From assembly GCA_023055505.1 (NCBI GenBank), contig JALIRH010000006.1, positions 24,525,105 to 24,589,104 of the forward strand: a stretch of 64,000 nucleotides of DNA, read 5' to 3'. The position numbers and the translations under genes are program-made. The notes beneath the pieces were generated by a model that made no database searches, was not told where the DNA came from, and saw only the letters and a program-made list of their open reading frames with translations. Shown here in pieces: positions 52,637-64,000 of this stretch; positions within the stretch are counted from its first letter, which is position 1, and every line of letters begins with the position of its first letter. The stretch is from Callipepla californica brunnescens. Its lineage: Eukaryota > Chordata > Aves > Galliformes > Odontophoridae.

Positions 52637-55512
52637 CTGTTAAAAGAAGGTCAAACACAAGAAGTCTAAATACCAGTTTTAATACAGGAGGAATTGTAAC
52701 TGATAAATACTTTGTTATAACTGTCCCAAAAATTTGTCCATACAATATTTGTCCGTATTTAATTTTATATGTTTTTCCAAATTCTGTTTTTATAATTTCA
52801 ATTGGTTAAGTGCAGCACTGATCACCAAATAATACCATAATGATCAAATTGCATCCAAACACCTTCTGTGAGAACATTTTCAGTAATATCTAGAGACACT
52901 ATCAGTAAATGAGCTCCCTATCATTTTAAAATGGGATTCAGATAACTAGAATTTGTATCCAGTTCTGTTGCTACATAGTACTTATGTGGTTTCATCTAAA
53001 ACATTCTGAAGCTTCTACTTCCCACTGTCAAAATGATATTAATTTTATTTAGCAACAAGGTGGGAAAATCAAGAAAGCTATTTAAATATTAACTTTTCTA
53101 ACAAAACAGTGGGGGGGTTGATTTTTAGGATCTGTCACAACATTGCAGTATACACTAGTGAAAAATAAATGTACCTGGCATTGTTGCAATTTAATTCAGA
53201 CAAAAAGAACAAATTCTGAGTGTCATTTCCTTTGAGTTTTACACAGATTTAAGCACTGTACAGCAGACATTACAAAGGCAAGGCGTTACCAACACCACAC
53301 CTTGCACAACAGGTAGGAGGATACTTTCATCTAATTTTAGCCATCTGGCAGTCAAGCATCCCACCCAAGTTTGTCATTTAGGGCTCTGTCTTTAATCGGC
53401 AGAAAGAGAAAGGCAACCCAGACCAGCAATTAATCCCTCCAGTTTCAACGTAATCTTAAAATGTGATGAATCGCTTCTTGCAGTATTTATCTTCCTGTAT
53501 TGATTGCAGAGGTTGCCTAGATGACAAGTTTAGACTAGAAAGCTAATTTTAGACCATAAATGGAATCTCCTTATATGCCTAGCAATGGTGTTATTTCCAA
53601 GGGTCAGATTACAGAAAGAGCAAAGGAAAAATTCACACCAGAAGACACTGCATAATAACAGCTTCTAAGAAAGAAGTTGGCAGAGGAGAGGAGAGAAAAA
53701 AGGCACAAAATTTCAACTTGAGGTGGTAGAGGGAATAAATAAAAATAAAAAACTAGCACGGCTAGAAACAGAAATATATGTAAAACAAACAACCCCTTAA
53801 ATCAATGATGGGCAACATTTTGTTTTTCACCCTTCCCTATTTCAGACATATATATATTACTGGACAAAGAAATTCAAGAAGAGAAACGTCTTAATTCCTA
53901 AGCATAAATTCATTGCTCTCAGGTTCTTCATAGTGAATGATTTTGATATATATGCTTATGTTCATAGAAAGTAACATCATCCAAACACAATATCAGATGC
54001 GTATAACCTATTTGACAGCTGCCTTGCCTTTTTAAAGTTTAAATCAGAAGAAATTCTTACACTCTTCACTTCCTAAATTTGGAATAAAACAAATATAAGT
54101 TAGAAGAAGATAGACCTAGAGACCAAAAACGTAGTGAATATTTAATAGGATCATTGAGATTGGGATGAAAAAAAAATCCACAATATTAATATAGAAAAAA
54201 ATTGGTAAAGAGCAAAGCTCAATAGCCCTTAAACATCAGTGGATCACACTCAGTGTCAGAAAAAGGGCAATAGCTACAAAAGATGAAAGTGCTATACAAT
54301 CAAAAAGCATAATGTTCCATCTTGAGAGCCTCAGTCCTTTTATTTAAGGGAATAGAATATAGTAATGGTCAGTAGAGAATTTTTTATCAAATTAGATATG
54401 TTTCATTTATGACAGGTGATTAGATTGTATTGAATACAATTTTATTTCTTTAAACATTTTTTCATATTCTTGAAAACTGATCAGGATTTACTTAAAATGG
54501 TTTTATATTTGCATCATCAATTTAAAAGATTCAGAATTTTCTAGCACAATTCCATCTATTGTTATCTATTACTAACTACAGAAGCTTAATCATCTGTTAA
54601 AATAAACACTGTTGAATGCTGTACATTTTGATATTATCTTGGTTATTTAAGATCATATTAAGCAGCCTACCATTAGTATTGCTGTGGCTAGCAAGGTAAT
54701 AACTACTGTGGGTCCTAAAATGATCAATCTCTTCACATGTAGTATATTTTGGTCTATGGGGATTGTTATGTCTGCAGCTCAAGGGAAAGTCAGTAGAAAA
54801 ATGTTGATTTTCACTATCCTTCTCTGACTTAAAATCTAAATCAGCGACTCTGAGACAAGACATTCTTCCCCATTTACTAGACATCCAGGCTGTGAATAGT
54901 GTTGAAAGGAGAGGCAAGACTGGAAAACAGCAGCACCAGTGAGTTAATATCCCCATAAAAAAGATGAATTACTTCAAAGAACACATTAAAGTGTACAGTT
55001 AAAATATACAGGATGGCAGGTAAGGAACTCTTTCACCAAACCTCTAACAATTTGACGTATTCCAGGAAATATACATTTGTGCAAATATTTTGTTAGTACC
55101 CGCATAGGTGCAGTTCACAGCTCACTCAACCTGACACAATGGAGATCTCATAATAGTGTTTCTAATGTCAATTAATTAAACATTCATTTTAACATGAAAA
55201 CAACTGGATTAAAAAAAAATTCTCTCAACTCTTATACCCTGACCATAAGAACTGTTTAAAATGTTATCCTCCCTTTTATAACCTCATTTACTTTCTGGAT
55301 TTTAGAGTTTACAGTCTTTCTGTCAGGATTCTTACCAGTTCACATAACCAAACTAGGAAGTAGAGCTTCCTTAAAAATTCTACAAACCAAATTACTCAGT
55401 ATTCAGCTACCACTGCTAACAAACTCATATTTCCAGGAATTCACAGTGCCACTGAAATTTCTATGAAGAAACCAGGCTGAGAAATAGAGGAGACAGGAAC
55501 AGACAGAGAACA

Positions 55513-55517
<5 letters not shown>

Positions 55518-55545
<28 letters not shown>
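55518..55545 (+). repeat. A28 homopolymer tract
   Basis: Uninterrupted A run followed by gtggggg. It lies upstream of a CR1 copy but is not part of it. Confidence 0.9.
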
Positions 55546-55546
<1 letters not shown>

Positions 55547-55734
55547 TGGGGGTATATTCTCTACATTCTCTATATACCATCCTCAGCACCCAATAAATCT
55601 CGTCACGAAGTCCTCACTGCAAGGGAAATAAGTTTCTAGAAATCATGGCAAAAAGCTATTAAAGCTCTACAGGAAAAAAATCACCAATATTGAGTTCAGC
55701 TTCACACTTCATCTCCAGAGGATGACTAAGGCCT

Positions 55735-56425
55735 GAACAAACAAGCATGAGATTCAACAAGTCTAAGAGCTGGGTCCTGCACTTGAGTTGTAACAATCCA
55801 AAGCAATGTTTAAGAAAAAAGTGGTTATAAACTTGCTCTGCTGAAAAAGACTTGGGGATGCTGGTCAACATCTGGCTGAATGTGAGCCAGCAGCGTACCC
55901 AGGTGGCCTGTATCAGAAATAGCATGGCCAACAGGACTATGATGTCATTTTCCCCTCATCTATTGCAATGGCAAGGTCACTCCTCAAATGTTGTGTTCAG
56001 TTTGGAGATTTTTGCTACAGGGACATTGAGTTCCTTGAGCGCATACAAAGAGCAACAAAGCTGGTGAAAGGACCAAGACTAATAAGAAACAACTGAAGCA
56101 ACAAATTGCTCTCTTGAAATACTTCAAAGCAGGCTGCAGTCAAGAGATTGTATCATTTCTCAAGGGATAAACCATAGGAAATGATGGAAGGGCTTCCAGT
56201 TGTGTCAGGGGAGGTTTAAGAAGAATTTCTTCACTGAGAGGGTGGCCAAGTATTGGAAAGGGCTGCCCAGAGAACGGATGTACACCCCATCCCTGGAAGA
56301 ATTTAAGAGATGCGGATGTGGCACTAAGTGACACATTTTAGCAAATGGCACTCAGCAAGTTAAGCTGATGCCTAATTTGATGATCTTGATGGTCTTTTAT
56401 AACCTAGATGATTCTGTGATTCTAA
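55735..56425 (+). mobile_element. CR1 LINE copy, about 690 bp
   Basis: In plus orientation the copy has CR1 phrases gaaaaagacttggggatgct, gtgagccagcagcgtaccca, aggtttaagaagaatttctt and aagggctgcccagagaacgg. It ends at gatgattctgtgattcta. An A28 tract lies about 190 bp upstream but CR1 elements do not carry A-tails, so the two are unrelated. The frame is broken throughout. Confidence 0.85.
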
Positions 56426-58259
56426 ATACAGTAAGTTTTTTTAATAAATTCAAGTTCCTCCTGAAAGGTCTTCTGAGATCATTCTCACTGCCCTAACAGA
56501 AAGCACAAAAGTTCTTAACACACAACCTACAGAGGTTTTCTGTTAAACAAGGAAAACTGAACCAGCATGGAAACTGGCGTTTGGAATTATCTACCCATTT
56601 TTTACTTCCTACCAGTCCTTCTATAACCTACATTTCATATACAATTCCATCACTAATTTGCAGTTGCTTCATAACAGGGGGTAATACTGGTGCCAAGAAG
56701 GGGTGCAAACAACAAAATGATTGATCATAAATAAGCATCTTCTGTTCTATATATGAATAAGACCTTCAAGTCCTTTTCCCCCACTTTCCTTTAAATGACT
56801 GACTCAAACTATCCCTCCCTCTATGCGAGAAACAGAGCTGTTAAAAGACATTCATTTAGCCTACCATGAAAATCCTGTTTCAATCTGTTTATGTTTTTAT
56901 TAGGAATGTGGAGGGGCAAGAAAGAACAAGAACCCTAAGAAGCTTCCTTATAGGCTTTGAGGGAAACTATAGTCCTCCCCATGATTGATTACTGATTTTC
57001 GACTGAATAACATGAATAAACAACACAGAACATTTTGTACTTTAATTGCTGTAGAGGCTGAAGCAATTATGCTTTTTAAGGACTTTTCTATACAGTTCCT
57101 TCATTTGGGTAAATGCATTCACCATAGTTAGCTGGGTCCCTAGATTTCAGCATTCACACCTTTTCCCAAAGGAGAACTTTTGCATGTCAGACACCACATG
57201 ATCACACACATATATAAACTCCTGGAACAAGATCAAAAAGCTGTTTTTTTTGTTTTGTTTTTTTTGTTTTTACTTTTTTAAAGTAAAGACAAGACCAAAA
57301 GCATCTTTCTACTGAAAACAGTGCTGTTTGTGGGCTTGGTAAACAATGCATAAGCTTACAGGAGTTCAATAAAAGTATAAAGTAACCTTGTCTTTCTATA
57401 TAAAATATACTCCTTTGAGATCTATATGGTATTAATACACAAATGACTGTGATGCATGCTTTCTATTCTAACAAACTGTTGAGATCGAAGCACATAGTAT
57501 TTCCTGAGTACTGAGTGACCACTTTTGCTATTGAACACCAGAGCATTCTCTTCACTAAGGCTGCAAATGTCAACATAACTGAACACTAAAACACAGCAAC
57601 AAACCAGCACAAAGCCAAAAACAAATTAATTTCATAAAAATGCAGACACTATTTATGGGTATACTAGACAGTTTGTAAAAGTATTCTTACAGTTCATTTT
57701 ACACTTCATAGAAAATCCTGTCCTTAACATCAAGAATATCCCAAACAGATTTAGCTGAAGATTAGTCCTGGACAGTTTGAGAAGGAACAAAATGCCCCAT
57801 CAGAAGCAGTTACAAGCAGTTACTAATCAGCATTCTGGTTTCATCATCACTTTCAATCACAGAAATATTATGACTGTTTCTAACTGTTGCTGGATTAATT
57901 GCATGAATGAAACCGAGCCTTGATGTCAAAATACATCTTCCTACATAAACATAACGTGCACACTTTACATAATGTTGTCTTGTCTTTCCATAGTAATGAG
58001 CATTCAGAAATGTTAAAGTCATTTCATTAATAGATGCTCTTAATTTAGCAAATAATGCTTACTGATGTACATTATCATAACACAAAAATATTAACTTAAA
58101 ACAGTGATACACTGAAATCAGTGTAAGTTTGTTTGCCAGACTGAATAAATGTCCCTTTAAAGGACTAACTTGAACACAGCCCAAAAGTACGCATGTTTTC
58201 TTGACTATTATATCTCCAGGAGTACTAGGTTGGAGTATGTATTAAAATTTAAACAAATC

Positions 58260-58283
58260 TTTTTTTTTTTTTTTTTTTTTTTT
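58260..58283 (+). repeat. T24 homopolymer tract
   Basis: Uninterrupted T run in AT-rich sequence; on the minus strand it would be an A-tail, but no body is recognised. Confidence 0.9.
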
Positions 58284-58593
58284 ATACAAACAAGGTCTGT
58301 ATTTTAGAGAGAAATGATTATTTCAAATTTCATCTTGAAATTATTTATATGGAGTATGTCAGTAAGATCTGGGAAAACATGCAGCATTAAAAAAATAAAA
58401 ACACATTATGATATAACAAGGCAAGTACTTGAATATTTTAGTAAACACTAATACTAGCTTATATGAAAATGAGAAATATCCGCAACAAAAACTGTACATC
58501 AGTCAAAAGCGATCAGAATTCAGGACAATGGCATCACTTAAAATATACTGACTTACGTTTTAAACATAGCCATTTTTATTATTATCATTATTA

Positions 58594-58858
58594 TAGATTC
58601 ATAGATACATTAGGTTGGAAAGGACCTACATGATCATCTAGTCCAACCATCCTCCCACCACCATCCCTACCCACCAAGCTACTAAATCAAATCCCTTAGC
58701 ACCTCATCTAAATGCTTCTTGAACAGCGCTAGGGACAGTGCCTCAACCACCTCTCCAGGCAGGCCATTCCAGTGCCTGACCACTCTTTCAGAGAAAAAAA
58801 ATTTCCTCAAATCTAATCTAAATCTTCCCAGGTGCAGCATGAGGCCATATTATCTTCT
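58594..58858 (-). mobile_element. CR1 LINE 3' fragment
   Basis: Starts with tagattcatagatacattaggttgg and continues aaaggacctacatgatcatc, tagtccaaccatcctcccac and ggccattccagtgcctgacc, which is the CR1 3' UTR in antisense. Confidence 0.9.
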
Positions 58859-59531
58859 TCACTTTGGTCTTTTGGCACTCTAACTTCACACAGGGACTAC
58901 TTCAAAAATTACTTTACTTTCAGACAGATCTCAAATATTTCCAACTCTTCCTAGACTTTCTATTTCAAATTCATTACACTAAATACTTGTCGAATATTCT
59001 TTTAAATTGTCAAGTCAAAAGAACTACAGATAGATGTGTCACCATTTCCTTCACTAAAAGAAATACTGAAATAAATGAAATACAAGCAAAAAATTGGGAC
59101 AAGAAAATCCCATAACGTTTATGCTCTGTGGTGCCATTAAATAATATAACTGTATAAGCTAAAAATAATAATGATAATAAAAAAAATAATCCACTGACAC
59201 CTTTTCAGATTGGTGTTTATTTCATACTTAAAGAGGAAACAGCGCATAAACTAAAAATTCTCTCTGAGAGTCACGCAGCTATTCCCAACATTAAAAAGTT
59301 CTCAATTACAATTCTAATAAAAGAAATTTTTAAAAGCAAATGTGGGAAATGTGAGGAATTAGTCATCCTTCTTCCCATTTTACATCTGTAACAAGCACAT
59401 TTCTCCATAGGGGCATTAAAGTTTGCGCCATTTCCTTTGTGACTAAATAGTCACACATCTTGCTTTCATAAGTGATTGGTTATCATTTTTCCTCTTTGAA
59501 GAAGTTATCCATGTCTCTGAAAAAGTAAGAG

Positions 59532-59560
59532 GGATGCTCCCAAAGTAGTGCCTGCTGTGC
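59532..59560. repeat. Possible mariner terminal fragment
   Basis: The sequence gggatgctcccaaagtagtg followed by cctgc resembles the inverted terminus of the avian mariner family (GCTCCGAAAGTAATGCCTCC). It abuts the CR1 fragment that starts near 59563. With fewer than 30 bp this is weak, and no partner terminus was found. Confidence 0.3.
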
Positions 59561-59562
59561 CT

Positions 59563-59743
59563 TCTACCCACAGAGGTGATTGAGTCATCACTCCTGAAGG
59601 CATTCCTCCTGAAGGCATTCAAGAAATGTGTAGCTGCAGTACTTAGGGATATGGTTTAGGGAGCAATATCGATGGTTGGCTGACTGTTGGACTAGATTAT
59701 CTTAAGAGGTCTTCTCCAACCTTAATGATTCCATTCTATGATT
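59563..59743 (+). mobile_element. CR1 LINE 3' terminal fragment with internal 15-bp duplication
   Basis: The end reads ttggactagattatcttaag, aggtcttctccaaccttaat and attccattctatgatt, matching the CR1 3' terminus. A perfect 15-bp tandem duplication (ctcctgaaggcattc) occupies 59591-59605 and 59606-59620. Confidence 0.75.
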
Positions 59744-60212
59744 ATAATAATACTGGAAATAGGTGAAAGTAAGAGACAAACACAAAAAGTGGGGGTCATA
59801 AATAAACTGTTTAAATTGAAAAATCTCTAGAAGGCTGTTAACATTTTGAAATCAGTGAATTTCAAAACTGTTAATTTCAGCATGAAAATCTTCTTATAAT
59901 AAAAATAAAGACTTATGACTAATTTTCTTTAATAAACGGAGCAACATAATCCAATCTGTGGCCAAAAGACCAGAAATCAATAGCTGTAATAATGTAGTAT
60001 GTACCTTGTGACTGAGAACTTCCAACATTTAGCTATCCACTGGGTAAACCTCTGTCAAGAGAATTACTCCCAACTTGTTCAATGGTGCATACTACTGTTT
60101 ATTTTATCCACAAAAAAAACTCCTCTAAAGTTTTGTACACCACAGAATAAACGCAATAGGAGCAATCTCTTCCTTCCAAATTGGGCATCTGCCATCTTTC
60201 CTATGCACCATC

Positions 60213-60350
60213 TCTGCAGGCATTCAAGGCCAGGCTGGATGTGGCTCTGGACAGTCTGGTCTAGTGGTTGGCAACCCTGCCTACAGCAAGGGGGTTGAAA
60301 CTAGATGATCTTCGAGGTCCTTTTCAACCCAGGCCACTCTATGGTTCTAT
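60213..60350 (+). mobile_element. CR1 LINE 3' terminal fragment
   Basis: Sequence caggcattcaaggccaggct, ctagatgatcttcgaggtcc and caacccaggccactctatgg is the CR1 3' end in plus orientation. Length is about 140 bp. Confidence 0.85.
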
Positions 60351-61576
60351 AAAATCCCAATTCTGAAGCTCACACTTTGGAAAGAATCCTGCAGTGATCT
60401 CCCACAACTACCACCACAAATATGTTAGCCCACATTAGCAGAGCGTTCAGCTCTTCGACTAATGTCTGTCATGTGTTGTTCCCCTTTTCTTTCCATTGCC
60501 TCTCATGGGATGAACTGTAAGTTCAACATAACAATTAACTTCTGTTACCCATCAGAAACAGGGTTTTTTGTGTAATTGTTCGGTTTAATTAATCTGTCCA
60601 ATTTAGGTGCTCCAGGGGTCATAACACCAGAGGATGACAAAGCTGAAAAGTGTAATTTACAACTGGGGAAGATTTCTGATGATCCTTGATTTCCTGGGGC
60701 AGAAATTCCTACTCCATGTTCAGAAATAAGCCTTTGAAGAGATACTTTAGTCTTGTGATGCAACTGTTCCACACTGCCTGAGGAAAAGATTTGTTAACCA
60801 CTGTCCTCATTCCAAAGTTTTATGCAGTTTTAAAATAAGCTGAAAACAGGGCACTTGAGTAGCTTCTAAAAAGTATGTGAGAAAATAAATCTGATTTAAT
60901 TCTCAACAATAAATCTGTGCAGAGAATAGAGAACCAGTTGGAAGGCAGGTAAATGGATTTTGCTGCAGAAAGATGCTTTTTTTTTTTTTTTTTTTTTACT
61001 AGCTGGATTTTCTTTCCCCCCCCTTAGGGAGAGAGTTACATGCAGAAGTTATTGTGGTCCTAGGATATGAATAGCTGACACTATGCCATTGTCCACTGGC
61101 ATAGAGCGGACAACTACAAAGGGTTTCATATTTATTTAATTACAATTGCTATTAGAAAGTTCAGTGACAGCGGAATAGCAAAAGGGATTTCAAAAGCAGG
61201 ATGAGTTCTTGCCTACATCTGCAGAGAAAGAAAAGTATTTGATAGCAGCAGTATTTCCAATTACTATTACTTGTTCTCCCTCTCAGTTTCTGACTTGTTC
61301 AAATTCAACTCCATTAATGCCTAGATTTGGGAAGGCTCTGTTATCATGGCCACTTGTGTGTTCCTCCCACCTGTGCTGATCATATTAGTCTACACTGCCA
61401 TCAGAGGATGTAGCATGTCACTTGAAATCTTTTAAATATCTAAAAGAAAAGAAAATTAAATGACAATTAATTTAACTGTTCTTATGCAACCTAAATATGC
61501 ATTCTTTTCCCATGATGTTCAGATTTCAGCAGTATGTAATTTTCCTTGCGTTTCCTCATGTTTTCCTCATCTTAAA

Positions 61577-61592
61577 GGGGGGGGGGGGGGGG
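61577..61592 (+). repeat. G16 homopolymer tract
   Basis: Run of 16 G in otherwise AT-rich sequence. Such a tract can form a quadruplex and is prone to length errors in sequencing. Confidence 0.85.
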
Positions 61593-64000
61593 AAGAATCA
61601 AAAATTAGTTGAAGTAGTTCATGCTCTCTGCTCTTTTCCTTAAGGTTATTTTGTAGTATATATTACTGATTTTTTTTAAGTTCTCCTCTTGAAAAAGATT
61701 CTGCATCTGTTTTCTTCTTGTTTTCCCAGGATGTTCTCCCTCTCATAGCTAATTTTCTCTCCTTAAGAGATGCAATTATTCTCAGACAGAGCTTATGCTT
61801 TCACACAGTACTTGGCACTAACATTATTACTATCATAAGCATGATCATTTAAAGATAAGAGAAACAGAGAATTGGTAGACAGAAGTGAAATATAACGCAT
61901 GAAGATTTCAGACACAACTATGTCCTCAAGGATGCAAAGACATACAGGAAGTTTCAAGCTAAGCACAGGTTAAGATCAATTACCTTGGATAATTAATTAC
62001 TTAATTACACTCTAATTATAGTTTGAGGGAAAAGGGCAGTCTGAATCCTTCTACATCCTCAGGTTTATAATGTAACCACTGATCAATAGCTTCCAAAATA
62101 TCTGGTTTTGCCCTCTTCCAGTTTTTTTTTTGTTTTTTTTTTTTTACTAAACTCTAGAACAGATTGTTTATGTAGTACACACACACACATATACATATGC
62201 AATTATTGGAGGCAAATTTGAACTCACTCTACCTTGCTGCCACTGGAAAACCTTGTCCCCTGACCTTGCTGGCTGTTCATGCTTTTGTTTCCTATGCTTC
62301 ACAGTTCTGCTGGGCTCACCCAAGGGATGCACAGGATTTAAGCCAAAGCAGTTTTAATCTTACCTTCTAACAGTAGTCAGGGGTAAAGTAAGTATTAAAT
62401 TATCCCCATTCATCTTCATATTGAGTATAACAGAACACCTTTTACAGCACTAGACATCTTAAAGTACAGACTGTCCCACTGTTGTTATTTGTCCTAAACT
62501 ATAAGTCATCTGCATATACCTTCGAATCATGAAGTCACCTGAAAACCACCATTTTCTGTGAAATTCCTTCCTTCTCTCCACAGCTTTAAAAAGCAAAAAA
62601 TACAAAAAACTGATGTTTCGTTTTTTAAAGATGAAGACAAGTTGGGGAGGAGTAAGGGGGGGAGGAAACACAGTTCATTCCGAGAATGTTTTAAAGCTGT
62701 ATATGATGAAGACCTGCATATTAGAACACAGTGACTAATTAATTAAACAGCTAGAAATCAAAAGAATCACAGTAAAAGGAAACCAGAATAAACAGAAAAC
62801 AGCAGAAGAAATTAAAAATACTTTGCAGTTTCCCTAATTAAATTATTAAAGAATTCCTCTTAGGTTTTGAAAAAAAACACACAAAAAAAAAGTATATTAA
62901 AAAGGAAGGCAGCTTGGTAATGCTTTATTATTCTTCTGTAAATAGAATAAGCACATAACTCAAGAATTACTCTTATGATCTTTACTCCCACACAGAACAG
63001 AGATTCCGGACTGAAGTGCTACTTCTCTTCTTATAATAGTAATCACTTACTACCTCTATTCACATACATTCTTATCTGTTTTAGCTGTGGCACTAATTAC
63101 AAATGAGTACAACCAGCATCTTTTTCACTAGGACATTGTACAATAGTTTGCCTCATTAAGTTTCACAAATGGAGCACTGGGTTGCACCCATTGCACACCT
63201 GTCTGAAACAGACAATAAATAAATAAATAAAAGCCACTACACCAAATCCCTGAAATCTTGCTGACTCGGGACCTGGCAACCTCACATTTCAATTCATGGA
63301 ATTCTATCTAAATTTAGATAATGATCACCTTTGAGAATTGTTTTAAATGCTGAAGAACTAGTGAAAAGACTTCATACTATTATGGGAGAATTCCTCTGCA
63401 AGTTGATATCATACATTTGAGACAGGAATTATACTACTGTTTTATAAAAAGTATGAATATGATTAAATGTTCTTATTCATAGAATCATATTGTTGGAATT
63501 TAGTTCAGTAGAAAATGTTCTTTCAAGAGTAATTTTCACACAGCAGCATCAAACAATAAGCTGACTCAACAGGAGGAACTATAGCAACTTTCTCAGTTAA
63601 AAGACTACTTTAAAAACCTCACTTCACAGAAGCTCTAGTCCTTTTAGATTGCTTCCTTTATGCAAACCTGAAAATCCCACAAATTAATTTTTTTAGTTAT
63701 CGGTGCAAATGTTTCTGACTGTTTTAAAATCCATTTGAGACGTGTTTGTTTCAATCAGTATGACTTCCAACATGCCTAAGATAGTTAAAAGCGTTATTTT
63801 AAAATTTAAAAATATTGCCCCTAAATAATTTCTACATTATCCAAAAAATTGCAAAATTGACCTACCAGGTCAACGTTCAGCTTTCTATTACTAAGAGAAG
63901 ATAATGGAAAAACATTTGATTACTCCTGAATTGGCACAGAATTGTTAAGTCACATTTTACTTTTCATTGCTTTGCAACAAAACTGTATAGGTCAGATTAT

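Larger units (their letters stand above)
52637..64000 (-). other. DGKB: DGKB 5' region: probable first intron or upstream flank
   Basis: No CpG-rich promoter or convincing first exon is visible here, so transcription probably starts beyond 64000. The region contains CR1 copies at 55735-56425, 58594-58858, 59563-59743 and 60213-60350. It also has a possible mariner end near 59532, homopolymers (A28 at 55518-55545, T24 at 58260-58283, T21 at 60977-60997, G16 at 61577-61592), an (AC)6 repeat near 62177-62189 and an exon-like ORF at 60549-60777. Confidence 0.6.

Noticed and set aside
54597..54956. 119-codon minus-strand open frame
   Set aside because: Composition and lack of any recognisable motif suggest chance. 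It has an acceptor-like ttttccag inside but no matching donor with a sensible frame, and no repeat or gene context.
63478..63505. catagaatcatattgttgga, resembling the antisense CR1 3' tail
   Set aside because: The similarity stops after about 25 bp with no CR1 body, so it is too short to call.
1..64000. Search for CRISPR arrays, tRNA or rRNA genes, operons or phage-type systems
   Set aside because: No regularly spaced repeats, no cloverleaf with A/B box signatures that I could see, and the sequence is clearly vertebrate intronic DNA.

Overview
This 64 kb window is vertebrate, almost certainly avian and most likely from a galliform such as chicken or a close relative. It is AT-rich and intron-dominated. 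Its recognisable repeats are ten copies or fragments of the bird LINE CR1, one short mariner-type element of the kind called Galluhop in chicken, and one LTR-like block. There are no bacterial or viral genes.

The only gene I can support is the 5' coding part of DGKB (diacylglycerol kinase beta), on the minus strand. Four coding exons, each with consensus splice sites and matching phases, encode about the first 107 residues. Reading downward in coordinate they are: 52387-52456 (start codon, with 5' UTR up to about 52636), 24975-25051, a 21-nt microexon at 21256-21276, and 3669-3822. Together they form the N-terminal recoverin-homology region of a type I DGK. The EF-hands, C1 domains and catalytic domain must lie beyond position 1. 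Any 5' non-coding first exon and the promoter must lie above 52636, probably outside the window.

The layout from the low end is: 1-3668, part of the intron after the fourth coding exon; 3823-21255, a 17.4 kb intron with the mariner element and three CR1 copies; 21277-24974, a 3.7 kb intron with no recognisable repeat; 25052-52386, a 27.3 kb intron with the LTR-like block, two GC-rich blocks, an A-tailed GC-rich segment, three CR1 copies and a degenerate coding-like stretch near 47.5 kb; 52637-64000, the 5' flank or first intron, with four CR1 copies and an exon-like ORF near 60.6 kb.

I found no undescribed system of linked genes. The most interesting signal is the microexon. It preserves the reading frame, sits between long introns, and has a TGCATG (RBFOX-type) and TGC-rich sequence just upstream of its 3' splice site, as expected for a neurally regulated microexon. 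Secondary leads are two upstream ORFs in the DGKB leader, several exon-like segments outside the known exons, and GC-rich blocks of unknown origin.
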